A DNA stretch of 64,000 nucleotides from JACRPH01 sp041665465 (GCA_041665465.1 JBAYIU010000001.1:1364001-1428000), one strand, 5' to 3'; positions 7,835-15,319 are shown, numbered from the stretch's first letter. Translations and numbers: made by a program. The notes: a model not told the origin generated them from the sequence alone.

Positions 7835-7869
7835 TTTACCTCCATTTTGATATCTTAAGAGGAGGTAAA
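7835..7869 (-). promoter_or_regulatory. Inverted repeat that can sequester the Shine-Dalgarno
   Basis: On the minus strand TTTACCTCC (7869..7861) and GGAGGTAAA (7843..7835) form a perfect 9-bp stem with a 17-nt loop. The second arm is the SD of the first operon gene. If the first arm is transcribed, the SD would be masked. Confidence 0.6.
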
Positions 7870-7904
7870 CTAGTATATACACAATTGCTCACTAGTATAT
7901 ACAC
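7869..7904. promoter_or_regulatory. Direct repeat ACTAGTATATACAC x2, operator/TATA candidates
   Basis: The 14-bp word ACTAGTATATACAC occurs at 7869-7882 and 7891-7904, 22 bp apart (about two helical turns). Each contains GTATATAC, which could act as a TATA box for the leftward operon. The second copy is flanked by CTAGT/ACTAG, making it near-palindromic. The divergent gene encodes an AbrB-domain regulator, a plausible binder. Confidence 0.6.
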
Positions 7905-7964
7905 TAGAAAAATGAGTAAATAGCAATAGTTAAATTTATATAGCGGTGGCTCTTAATCTGAGCT

Positions 7965-8867
7965 ATGGAATCAAGAAAAATACAATCTGTGGGAAGTCGT
8001 TCTTTTGCTGTTTCCTTACCTAAAGAATGGATCCTAACTAATAAGCTTAAAGCGCAAGATACAGTTTTTATCGATTCAAATGATCGTAAGGAGTTGATTA
8101 TTCGTAAAAGTGGAATACAAAATAATAACACTAAAACCATAAACAAAGAGGTAGGTGATCTTGGTACACTTATTGAATTCATTGTTTTTTGTTACATTAA
8201 GAATATTGATCATGTCATCTTACATTCTAAGAAAATGGATTATCGCGTTCCTGGAATCGTAAGACAAGCTCTAAAGTATCTGGAAGGTTATGAGATTACT
8301 TACGAAGATGAAAATAAAGTAGAGATTTCTTTCTTGTTCAAAGAAATTAACATTACTATCCCAAAGATAATCCAGAGAATATTTTATCTATTGAAATTAC
8401 ATGTTTCTTCTATCGAGAAGAATGATGTTAAGATGTTGGAAGAAGCAGAACTAGGAGTGGATAGGCTTTATCATCTCTCTACTCGTATCTTATTTTCTGG
8501 TATGCAAGATTATTCTAAGAGAGAAGAGAATGAGATTAACGACGATGAAGACTTTATTTTCTACCAAACCCTTGTTAAAAGATTAGAACATATTTCAGAT
8601 AATCTTAAAAGGTTAAAAGATAAGAAACTTTCCTCTTCTGAAGTGGGTTATCTCAATTCCATTATGGAATTGCTTAATGACTTTTTAAGTAAGAAAGCTC
8701 ACTTTCCAGAATTGAAGCAGAAGTGGGAACAGATGAAATTTACTTCTAAAGACCAGGAGATTAATGGTATTTTCCGAAAGATTCATTTTCAATGTCGTGA
8801 TGTTTTCGATGCCAGAATCTCTTTATACTTCAATTCCCACATTCAAGAGTATTTAGTTAAAGAATAA
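7965..8867 (+). CDS. AbrB/PhoU-like regulator, second copy
   Basis: MESRKIQSVGSRSFAVSLPKEWI is a typical AbrB strand-turn-strand start. The following 250 residues are helical with the PhoU-like layout also seen in the gene at 501, though the sequences are only distantly similar. The 300-aa length is normal for the family. A TATA-like AAATTTATATAG at about 7932-7942 lies 26 nt from the ATG, so the mRNA is probably leaderless. It is divergent from the radical SAM operon across the 14-bp direct repeats, which makes it the likeliest regulator of that operon (inference). The end of the gene is followed by an asnS-like remnant. Confidence 0.72.
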   Translation: MESRKIQSVGSRSFAVSLPKEWILTNKLKAQDTVFIDSNDRKELIIRKSGIQNNNTKTINKEVGDLGTLIEFIVFCYIKNIDHVILHSKKMDYRVPGIVRQALKYLEGYEITYEDENKVEISFLFKEINITIPKIIQRIFYLLKLHVSSIEKNDVKMLEEAELGVDRLYHLSTRILFSGMQDYSKREENEINDDEDFIFYQTLVKRLEHISDNLKRLKDKKLSSSEVGYLNSIMELLNDFLSKKAHFPELKQKWEQMKFTSKDQEINGIFRKIHFQCRDVFDARISLYFNSHIQEYLVKE

Positions 8868-8877
8868 AATAAAATAA

Positions 8878-8966
8878 TTAATGTTTATACCATTCCATCG
8901 TTCTTGGGAAGGGAATGGCATCTTTGATATTATCTAATCCACAGATCCATGAGACAACTCTTCCAC
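8878..8966 (-). pseudogene. Remnant of a second asnS 3' end
   Basis: Read leftward, this stretch encodes VVSWICGLDNI then KDAIPFPRTMEWYKH and a stop. It matches the C-terminus of the intact asnS (VVSWICGLDNI, KDAIPFPRTMERYKP) in all but two residues. Over 80 aligned bases (8881-8960 against 10971-11050) I count 11 mismatches, mostly at third positions. That pattern points to a diverged homologue rather than a fresh copy. Homology stops near 8966, where a one-base deletion appears. The two copies are direct repeats flanking a 2-kb cassette. Confidence 0.85.
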
Positions 8967-9641
8967 TTTTTGATACACCGAAGGGCTCCAAAATCTTTCT
9001 TGCATCCTAGCTAAAGAGGTGGAGGGATTAACTTTAATATTTTTGGGCCAAAGAGATTCTTTAATATTACGAGCAACTCGATATTCTTCTGAGAAAGCCC
9101 ATAATTCTTCATGATCCGAGATATAAATCAGTCCATTCAGAGGAAGAGAGGCTATTAAGCGAGAGAAATATCTCATTATTTCGGGAAGATCAAATTTGCC
9201 ATAGCTTAAGATGTTAGAAAGGTAAATCTTGTTAAATTGATCTTTATTAAGAGCATCGGAAACATCTTCTACTCTTCTTAACTCAAACTGATCTAACTTA
9301 GAAGCAATCCTAAGTAATCTTCCTTCTCTTAAAAAATAATCATCTCTTTTCTTTTTGCCTTTCTCTTGGTCAAAGTTACTAGTCACTGCTTCTGGTTCAG
9401 CATAAAGAAACCGTTCGATATCTCCTCTTTTTAGGGCGTTTATCCTAGAAAGGGCATACTCAACTTGTAATGGAGAACGATCAACAGCTAATACTGAATG
9501 AGCTGTTTCTAGGATTGCTAAAGCTTGATCTCCAGAACCACATATTGCCAAGACTCGATCTTCTTCATTAACTTCTAGTCCAGCCATCACTGCTTCTAAA
9601 CTTTCATTAGTTAATTGAAATAGAGGAGAAAGGTCATTCAT
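8934..9641 (-). CDS. SAM-dependent methyltransferase-like protein (DUF3419/BtaA-like)
   Basis: Residues 28-60 read RVLAICGSGDQALAIL, then SVLAVDRSPLQVEYALSRINAL. This is a class I methyltransferase motif I and acidic motif II pattern resembling DUF3419/BtaA-type enzymes, which transfer the aminocarboxypropyl group of SAM. The middle keeps a KIYLSNILSYG strand in the usual motif IV position. At 235 aa it is shorter than BtaA. The last nine codons (EELSHGSVD and stop) lie inside the asnS remnant but in a different frame, so the present C-terminus was created by the junction. The substrate is unknown. It is transcribed leftward behind the TrmB-type regulator. Confidence 0.62.
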   Translation of the reverse strand: MNDLSPLFQLTNESLEAVMAGLEVNEEDRVLAICGSGDQALAILETAHSVLAVDRSPLQVEYALSRINALKRGDIERFLYAEPEAVTSNFDQEKGKKKRDDYFLREGRLLRIASKLDQFELRRVEDVSDALNKDQFNKIYLSNILSYGKFDLPEIMRYFSRLIASLPLNGLIYISDHEELWAFSEEYRVARNIKESLWPKNIKVNPSTSLARMQERFWSPSVYQKVEELSHGSVD

Positions 9642-9689
9642 AGCGTTGCGGAAGGAGAATAACTATTTAAGAATTATGAACCAATCTGA

Positions 9690-10445
9690 CTACTTTTTGC
9701 TTTGTTTACATAAGTTATCAAAATATCCTTTAAATCCCTCTGCTACATTTTTGTTCTTAATCACAAATATTGAAGGGTTTCCACTTAATACTCCTATGGC
9801 GGCATATTCACCGTAAATTTCAATCCAAGTAGGAGAAAGTATTTCTGAATTAACGTAATTTATTTCAGTGTACGGAAGTTTTTTCCTTTTCTCTCCAGTT
9901 TCTCTTAGTGTTTCATTAAGTAAATATCTTGATTTTATTTTTCTTGCTACACGACGTTTTTGGAAATCTTCCCAATACGCTTCTAATTTGTGGTCTTGTG
10001 GGTAACTAGAAAGAATGATGTAGAAGGTTTCTCCTTCTTTAAGCACGTTAAGAACATTCTCTCTAGCTGTTTTTATGCCTTTAATTCCCTCATATACTTT
10101 GTATTGCGTCTCTTTTTGAGAGAGAGATTTCTTTAATTTTAGCATGGGAAGAAGTTCTCTAACGTCTTTTTGTTTTTGTTCAAGCTTATTCTTTTCTTCT
10201 TCTAGGAATGTTTCTATTCTGCTTGGCTCTTCTGCTTGCCAATTTTTCTTGTTGCGAACAATAGTGTAAGAGACTAGTCCTTTCTTTAGTAACCTTTCTA
10301 AGCTTTCATATACTTTAGACGTGTTTATTCCAACTCTTTTGATAATGGCAGAAGTAGTAGTTAATCCCAGATCTAATAAAGCGAGATATACTTTAATCTC
10401 GTTTTTAGTCAATCCAATACTTTCTAAAGTGGTTTCTATATCCAT
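9690..10445 (-). CDS. TrmB-family transcriptional regulator
   Basis: The N-terminus (LESIGLTKNEIKVYLALLDLG, then SKVYESLERLLKKGLVSYTIV) is the winged helix of the TrmB family. A coiled linker (about residues 78-105) and a C-terminal effector-like domain follow (YKVYEGIKGIKTARENVL, FYIILSSYP). TrmB-type proteins sense sugars or other metabolites and can repress or activate. At 251 aa it has the normal length. It lies 48 bp upstream of the methyltransferase and both are leftward, so it probably regulates this cassette. A second TrmB-type gene lies at 40323, and a 3' fragment of a third at 61574. Confidence 0.85.
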   Translation of the reverse strand: MDIETTLESIGLTKNEIKVYLALLDLGLTTTSAIIKRVGINTSKVYESLERLLKKGLVSYTIVRNKKNWQAEEPSRIETFLEEEKNKLEQKQKDVRELLPMLKLKKSLSQKETQYKVYEGIKGIKTARENVLNVLKEGETFYIILSSYPQDHKLEAYWEDFQKRRVARKIKSRYLLNETLRETGEKRKKLPYTEINYVNSEILSPTWIEIYGEYAAIGVLSGNPSIFVIKNKNVAEGFKGYFDNLCKQSKK

Positions 10446-10563
10446 AGTTCCTTAAGGAATAATCTTCTATATAAAACTTTCTTCCCCTAAGGGGAAAATT
10501 AAAGTTAATAAGGGGGTTATGGTTATTACTCTCTAATAAGAACAAAACAAAAAGGTGATTAAA

Positions 10564-10959
10564 ATGGATAATGGAAAAAGCCTGGCCATTGAAATGGTGA
10601 TTGGGGGTTTATTGTTTATCGGTGGTTTAAGTGTCTCTAAATGTGTTGAAACAAGAGACGTACCAGAACCAACTCGTTATGTCTATCTTCAGGATTATCA
10701 TACTATTGGTAGTCAAGAAGGTCATCCTTATTTGCAGACTAAAGATCCCTCTAATCCAGATGCTAACTTTTGCATCAGCTGTCCTATCTCTGGAAGGGGA
10801 ACGTATGAAGTGAGAATTAGAAATGGAAAAGTCTCAGAAATTCTTCCTAATTGTAAGGCGTGGGGAGAATTTGAGATAGCGGATGCTATGGTTGAACTAG
10901 ATAAGACTAGTCCTGTGGTTCAAGAAACCTACAGAAATCTTTGTATAGAAGATAAATAA
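10564..10959 (+). CDS. Small secreted protein with Cys pair, unknown function
   Basis: The product begins with a signal-like segment (residues 7-25, LAIEMVIGGLLFIGGLSVS) followed by Cys27, which could carry a lipid anchor. The mature part has FCISCP and PNCKAWG cysteines. I chose the ATG at 10564 rather than the in-frame GTG at 10555, because AAGGTGATT directly precedes it as an SD. The gene is the only rightward member of the cassette flanked by the two asnS ends, and its stop lies 9 bp from the asnS stop. No family was recognised. Confidence 0.58.
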   Translation: MDNGKSLAIEMVIGGLLFIGGLSVSKCVETRDVPEPTRYVYLQDYHTIGSQEGHPYLQTKDPSNPDANFCISCPISGRGTYEVRIRNGKVSEILPNCKAWGEFEIADAMVELDKTSPVVQETYRNLCIEDK

Positions 10960-10967
10960 AAAATAAA

Positions 10968-12269
10968 CTAAGGTTTATACCGTTCCATGGTTCTGGGGAA
11001 GGGAATAGCATCTTTGATGTTGTCTAACCCGCAGATCCAAGAGACTACTCTTTCTACGCCCATACCAAAGCCACCATGAGGGACAGAACCATAACGTCGA
11101 GTATCTAGATAAAACTCATACTGCTTAGGGTCTTCTCCCTGATCTTCTAATCTTTCCTTAATTTTATCAATGTCATGTTCTCTTTGTGATCCACCAATAA
11201 TTTCTCCGTAACCCTCAGGAGCAATGAAATCACATCCCTGAACTGTTCGGGGATCTTCTGGCTCTTCAATCATGTAGAAAGCTTTGACCACTTTGGGATA
11301 ATGGGTACAGATGATAAAAGTATCAAACAAACTGCTTAGTTTGTCTTCTTCTATTGTCCTTAAGTCTTTACCCCATTCAATATCCATTCCGCACTTCTCT
11401 TTCAATAATTTAAGAGCTTCGGTGTAAGTGATCCTAGCAAAAGGTTTCTTTAAACTGGGTTCAAGTTTCTTGATATCTCTACCCAGAGTTTCTAATTCTG
11501 CTTTGTTATGTTCCAAAACTTTCTTGATAACGTGCTTGATTAATTTCTCTCCGTAATCTTGAATGTCTTTGAAAGTACTCCAAGCTACTTCCATCTCGGC
11601 ATGCCAGTACTCAGTTAGATGACGAGAAGTTTTAGATTTCTCTGCTCTGAAACTGGGTGAAATGGTATAAATTTTTTCTAAAGCAAAGATGGCCGGTTCT
11701 GCATACAATTGCCACGTCTGGGCTAAGAACACATCTTTCTTTCCAAAATAATCTACACTAAATAAACTAGATCCGCCTTCACATTGCACTGCTTGGAAGA
11801 TGGGAGAATGATATTCATAGAAACCCTCTCCTTTAAAGTATTCATCAATTGCTCCGAAGATAGTAGAACGAATCTTCAAGATAGCAGTCATCTTCTTACT
11901 TCTAAGATAAAGATGTCTATTATCTGCTAAGAATTCTACTGATTGATCTTTAGCGATGGGAAAGTTTTCTGATTTTCCTACTAATTTGTATTCTGTTACT
12001 TGAATCTCATATCCGGAAGGAGCTCTTTTATCCTCATGGATCTCTCCGATGATCTCTAAAGAAGCTTCCATCTGTAAATGGTCTATCTCGGTCCAGGAAT
12101 TCTCAAAATTATTCTTGTCAAAGACACATTGAATAACGTTAGAAGAGTCACGTAGTACTACAAACTTCAACTTGTTGCTACCACGTTCTCTATACACCCA
12201 ACCATGCACGGCAACTTGGCCTTTACCTTGGTTGATGGCTTCCTGTATAGATACAAATTTATGTTTCAT
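10968..12269 (-). CDS. asnS: Asparaginyl-tRNA synthetase
   Basis: This class IIb synthetase charges tRNA-Asn. The N-terminal OB fold (about residues 15-105) contains VAVHGWVYRERGSNKLKFVVLRD. The catalytic domain has DNRHLYLRS, the motif 2 block SPSFRAEKSKTSRHLTEYWHAE, GEIIGGSQRE, and the motif 3 block GGFGMGVERVVSWICGL. The GEIIGGSQRE sequence and the lack of an AspRS insertion favour AsnRS over a non-discriminating AspRS. At 433 aa it has the normal length. A TATA-like CCTTTAAATAA about 25 nt upstream suggests a leaderless transcript. The 3' end is duplicated in diverged form at 8878-8966, across a 2-kb cassette. Confidence 0.93.
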   Translation of the reverse strand: MKHKFVSIQEAINQGKGQVAVHGWVYRERGSNKLKFVVLRDSSNVIQCVFDKNNFENSWTEIDHLQMEASLEIIGEIHEDKRAPSGYEIQVTEYKLVGKSENFPIAKDQSVEFLADNRHLYLRSKKMTAILKIRSTIFGAIDEYFKGEGFYEYHSPIFQAVQCEGGSSLFSVDYFGKKDVFLAQTWQLYAEPAIFALEKIYTISPSFRAEKSKTSRHLTEYWHAEMEVAWSTFKDIQDYGEKLIKHVIKKVLEHNKAELETLGRDIKKLEPSLKKPFARITYTEALKLLKEKCGMDIEWGKDLRTIEEDKLSSLFDTFIICTHYPKVVKAFYMIEEPEDPRTVQGCDFIAPEGYGEIIGGSQREHDIDKIKERLEDQGEDPKQYEFYLDTRRYGSVPHGGFGMGVERVVSWICGLDNIKDAIPFPRTMERYKP

Positions 12270-12344
12270 AGATAAAGGTAGAAAGGTGAGTTATTTAAAG
12301 GTTATTGTAAAATACAGTTATTTTTTCTTATTGTGAAAAATGAG

Positions 12345-12513
12345 CGGACCCGAGGGGATTTGAACCCCCGACCTATAGCTTTCACATCCTCTGTTAACTC
12401 TCTTTATCCCGTGAGGGAATCAATATAAGCTCATCATTGGATTAGGAGGCCTACGACCAACAAAGATATCTTCTTTGTCAGATATCGCGCTATCCAAGCT
12501 GCGCTACGGGTCC
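12345..12513 (-). tRNA. tRNA-Arg(CCU) with two predicted introns
   Basis: The acceptor arms GGACCCG (12513..12507) and CGGGTCC with discriminator G (12345), D-stem GCGC/GCGC and T-arm GGGGG-TTCAAAT-CCCCT are all present, but 169 nt is far too long. Removing 12482..12451 (32 nt, after position 29) and 12442..12381 (62 nt, between positions 37 and 38) gives a 75-nt tRNA. Its anticodon stem is perfect (ATAGC/GCTAT), the loop is CTCCTAA and the anticodon is CCU. Acceptor and T-arm sequences resemble archaeal tRNA-Arg. The 37/38 site is the canonical archaeal position and 29/30 is a known rarer one. Exact boundaries can shift by a base because of repeated A. CCA is not encoded. Confidence 0.85.
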
Positions 12514-12612
12514 ATTATCTTAGAATATCTGTTTATTTTTATAGGTTTTGTTCAAAGAAATCCAAGTATCCTCCATAAAGTTTAAAAGAGGATAACCTTC
12601 TTCTACCCTAAA

Positions 12613-13323
12613 ATGAGAGTGGTTAAATATCTTACAATATTACTTTTATTAGTATCACTAGTTTTACTAGTAGCTTGTGGAAAAGTGGACCCTAAAGATT
12701 GTCCACGCTTACAAGGGTCTGCTCAAGATAATTGTTATGTTGACCAACTCAAATGCACTTTAGTTCAGGATGTTACTCTTAAAGATACTTGCCTAGCAGA
12801 AGTTGCTAAAAATAATAGTGATTTATCTGCTTGTGCCGAGATCCAATCAAATCAAACTAAAGCTTATTGTCAAGAACAGATTGCCGAGTCTACCAATAAT
12901 GTTACTCTTTGTTCAACCCTTTCCACCGTTTATTGGACAGATAATTGTTATTCTAACCTGGGAATGAAGAACAATGTTAGTGAGTGGTGTGGTAAAGTAA
13001 GCAATCTTGATCAAAAACAAGAATGTTATAAAACCATTGCAATTGCGACTAATGATGCTGACTTATGTCCATTAACCGGAATTAATGAAACCATGGGTTG
13101 TTATATGAAAATTGCTAAGAATACTCAAGATTCATCTCTTTGTCAAAAGCAAGATCAGTCTATCAATCGTGATTCTTGTATACTTAGAGTTGCTAAAGCT
13201 TCCAATGATCCAAAATTATGTGCTACAATTAAGATTAATATTGTTAGAGATAATTGTGATAAATACTTTGAAGAGTTAAGTGCTAAGAATAATGAAGTTA
13301 AGAATCAAACCGTTTCTGCTTAA
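12613..13323 (+). CDS. Cys-repeat lipoprotein
   Basis: The signal peptide (VVKYLTILLLLVSLVLLVAC) ends in a lipobox-like VAC. The mature 215 residues are built from about seven repeats of roughly 25 residues. Their pattern is C-x-x-I, a polar loop, C-Y-x-x-I-A and N-D-x-x-x-C, as in DNCYVDQLK, KDTCLAEVAKNNSD, NECYKTIAIATND-like units and DSCILRVAKASND. Each repeat seems to be a short helical hairpin closed by a disulfide. The protein should sit on the outer face of the membrane. The repeat resembles Cys-rich lipoproteins common in related archaea, whose role is unknown. It starts close to a TATA-like TTTAAAAG, suggesting a short or absent leader. Confidence 0.75.
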   Translation: MRVVKYLTILLLLVSLVLLVACGKVDPKDCPRLQGSAQDNCYVDQLKCTLVQDVTLKDTCLAEVAKNNSDLSACAEIQSNQTKAYCQEQIAESTNNVTLCSTLSTVYWTDNCYSNLGMKNNVSEWCGKVSNLDQKQECYKTIAIATNDADLCPLTGINETMGCYMKIAKNTQDSSLCQKQDQSINRDSCILRVAKASNDPKLCATIKINIVRDNCDKYFEELSAKNNEVKNQTVSA

Positions 13324-13376
13324 ACAGAAAATAGTTATTAATTAGAAAACTATAAAAAATAAATAAAAAAGTAAAA

Positions 13377-13580
13377 TTACTTCTTCTTGGTGAGACGAGT
13401 TCTTATTCCGGCATGAGTTTTCTTGTTCCAGGTATAAGTTCTCATTCTGGCACTGGCACCATAGCCGCAAGAAGCACATTTCTTTTTAGTAACGTGATAA
13501 GAATGTTTTCCGCATCTTCTACATCTGATGTGGGTCTTCTTGCCAGATTTTTTACCCATACTGGCGGTTCCTTTGGTCAT
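13377..13580 (-). CDS. rpl37e: Large-subunit ribosomal protein eL37
   Basis: The 67-aa basic protein starts MTKGTASMGKKSGKKTHIRC and has the zinc finger C20-x2-C23 ... CASCGYG typical of eL37 (L37e), which binds 23S rRNA. HIRCRRCGKHSYHV and KKKCASCGYGASARMR are hallmark sequences. AGGTGA precedes the ATG at good spacing. It follows the LSm gene, from which it is separated by 27 bp. The LSm-eL37 pairing is a classical archaeal operon, linking an RNA-binding protein to the ribosome. Length and all cysteines are normal. Confidence 0.97.
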   Translation of the reverse strand: MTKGTASMGKKSGKKTHIRCRRCGKHSYHVTKKKCASCGYGASARMRTYTWNKKTHAGIRTRLTKKK

Positions 13581-13607
13581 TTTATTTCACCTATAAAGTT
13601 AATTTAT

Positions 13608-13841
13608 TTATGCTGGAGTAATTATAGTGATAGTGTCTCCGCGAATGAACACGGTACCCACTTTTCTTTTTAATTCTCCATTTTGGTATTCTTCAGCATC
13701 GTTTAATACGATATTTACGTGAATATCAAAGGCGTACAATTTGCCAATGTATCTATAATTATTTTTTAAATCGACCATGACAGTCTTATTTCTGGATTGG
13801 TTTAAAGCATCCAAAGGCCTTGAATTCATTTCTTCCATCAT
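13608..13841 (-). CDS. LSm (Sm-like) RNA-binding protein
   Basis: The 77-aa protein has the Sm1 motif (TVMVDLKNNYRYIGKLYAFD followed by HVNIVLNDAEEY) and the Sm2 motif (VGTVFIRGDTITII). Archaeal Sm proteins form heptameric rings that bind U-rich RNA and act in tRNA and RNA metabolism. RGD in place of the common RG(N/S/E) turn is within family variation. The first two codons are both ATG. The gene is co-directional with and 27 bp upstream of eL37, the usual archaeal arrangement. Confidence 0.95.
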   Translation of the reverse strand: MMEEMNSRPLDALNQSRNKTVMVDLKNNYRYIGKLYAFDIHVNIVLNDAEEYQNGELKRKVGTVFIRGDTITIITPA

Positions 13842-13973
13842 TTTGTATTAGCACCCCATAAACTGGTAGTTTTAAAAGAACGAAGATGATTTATAAATGT
13901 TTGGGTAAAGATGAAGGTGTTTTAGTTCTGAGCAAGAAAGTTTAATATACTACTTAAATAGATATTTTACAAA

Positions 13974-14537
13974 ATGGTAAACTTCCTTAAACTACAAAAA
14001 GAATTCTCTTCCTATGATGAAGAACGAGAGAAATTAATCAAGAAATCTCGTGATGTTCTTAAATTATCTAAATTAATCATCTATGCCGTACATCGAGACG
14101 AGCTAGATAAAGCAGCTAAGTTAGTTGAAGAGATTGAGAAAGAGAGAAAAGAATTAGATCAAATCGCTGGGCATTCTGATAAGATGGTCTTTGAAGGAAG
14201 TTATAAGATTGCTATCCAGGAATATGTAGAAGCTGTTTTGTATTTCAGTTATGTTAAAACCGGGAAAATGGCGGAGATTAAAGGAGTAAGTGCAGAACAT
14301 TTCATTCTGGGCATCTGTGATTTACCCGGAGAATTAACTCGAAGAGCAGTATATCTTGCTGGAAAAGGAGATATCGCTACTGTGGCTAAGATCCGAGATT
14401 TAGATGATGAGATTTACGGAGAATTGTTAAAGTTTGATTTTCGTGAGAATGAGATTAGACGTAAAGTGGATGCAGTTAAATATGAACTTCGTAAGATAGA
14501 AGATCTGTTATTGGATATGAAGTTGAAAGGAAGATAA
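13974..14537 (+). CDS. Translin-family RNA-binding protein
   Basis: The all-helical 187-aa chain carries the translin signatures FSSYDEEREKLIKKSRDVLK near the N-terminus, YVEAVLYFSYVKTG in the middle, and ILGICDLPGELTRRAVYLAGKGD towards the C-terminus. Eukaryotic translin/TRAX forms the C3PO endoribonuclease, which trims tRNA fragments and passenger strands. Archaeal members form similar octamers and cleave pre-tRNA fragments. TRAX-type acidic catalytic residues are plausible here but not certain. It sits next to LSm and eL37 on the opposite strand, a context rich in RNA-handling genes, and not far from the two-intron tRNA. Confidence 0.88.
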   Translation: MVNFLKLQKEFSSYDEEREKLIKKSRDVLKLSKLIIYAVHRDELDKAAKLVEEIEKERKELDQIAGHSDKMVFEGSYKIAIQEYVEAVLYFSYVKTGKMAEIKGVSAEHFILGICDLPGELTRRAVYLAGKGDIATVAKIRDLDDEIYGELLKFDFRENEIRRKVDAVKYELRKIEDLLLDMKLKGR

Positions 14538-14618
14538 ATATTTTACCCCTGGTTCAGGTGTAGGAACTGGATCTATATTTACTGGTTCTTTATTCTTTAA
14601 TATTAAATATTCAATCAT
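14508..14618 (-). CDS. Possible 36-aa leaderless small protein
   Basis: A minus-strand frame encodes MIEYLILKNKEPVNIDPV, then a Pro-rich PTPEPG and KYLSSFQLHIQ. A TATA-like TTTATAAAA lies about 26 nt upstream of the ATG, the spacing expected for an archaeal leaderless gene. The frame overlaps the 3' end of the translin gene by 30 bp. No family was recognised, and a chance frame is quite possible. Confidence 0.3.
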   Translation of the reverse strand: MIEYLILKNKEPVNIDPVPTPEPGVKYLSSFQLHIQ

Positions 14619-14719
14619 AAACTAAAAATAAGGTCCCTATTTTATAAATCTTCTGATTGTTTCACTACTTGTCAATAATGACCAAAATGTTTATAAATAG
14701 TCTTCTCTTCTAGATATTC

Positions 14720-15316
14720 ATGAAGATTCTAGCTTTAAGTGACGTACATGGCGATAAACATCTGATTAAAGAGATGGCTGAAAAAGCCGCTTTAAACAAG
14801 GTAGACTTAGTACTTTTAGCAGGAGATTTTGTTGGTGATGATGGCTCAGTAGAAGGATTAGTGGGGCCGTTCAGAGCTAAAGGTATTGAAGTAGGCATTC
14901 TTCCCGGCAATCATGAAGGTATGGCCGAAGTAAGTTTCTTAGTAGAAAAGTATGGTGCAAAAAACATGCACGGTTACGCTTTGAAGCGAGGCGATGTGGG
15001 AATTTTTGGTTGTGGTTATAGTAATATTGGGTTTCATCAGATGGACGAGAAATCAGTATTTGAAACTCTTAAACGAAGTCATGATTCTCTTAAAGATGTA
15101 AAGAAAATGATTATGGTTACTCATACTCACCCTGAAGAAAGTATACTGGGCTTAGGAATGTTTCCCGGTAGTGAAGGAATTAAAAGAGCTTTAGAAGAGT
15201 TTAATCCTGAATTCCATTTATGTGGTCATGTTCATGAAACTGAAGGTATTGAAGAAGTTATTGGTAAGACCAGAGTTATTAATGTGGGAAGAAAAGGGAA
15301 AATTATTGAGATTTAA
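14720..15316 (+). CDS. Calcineurin-like metallophosphoesterase
   Basis: The 198-aa protein has all the metallophosphoesterase motifs in order: DVHGD (residues 8-12), AGDFVGDDG, GNHEG, THTHPEE and GHVHETEG. These give a two-metal active site. The short single-domain form resembles archaeal YfcE/MJ0936-like phosphodiesterases, whose natural substrate is usually unknown. TTTATAAAT at about 14690-14698 lies 26 nt before the ATG, so the message should be leaderless. It is convergent with the FHA protein that follows 3 bp later. Confidence 0.92.
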   Translation: MKILALSDVHGDKHLIKEMAEKAALNKVDLVLLAGDFVGDDGSVEGLVGPFRAKGIEVGILPGNHEGMAEVSFLVEKYGAKNMHGYALKRGDVGIFGCGYSNIGFHQMDEKSVFETLKRSHDSLKDVKKMIMVTHTHPEESILGLGMFPGSEGIKRALEEFNPEFHLCGHVHETEGIEEVIGKTRVINVGRKGKIIEI

Positions 15317-15319
15317 AAT

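Noticed and set aside
7904..8182. Minus-strand frame over the start of the AbrB-PhoU gene
   Set aside because: The plus strand carries a complete 300-aa AbrB-PhoU protein with a promoter; the minus frame has no motif.
12345..12513. Reading the tRNA as tRNA-His, from a GTG in the loop-like stretch ATGTGAA
   Set aside because: That loop cannot form a 5-bp stem with its flanks, while the two-intron model with CCU gives a perfect anticodon stem and the acceptor resembles tRNA-Arg.
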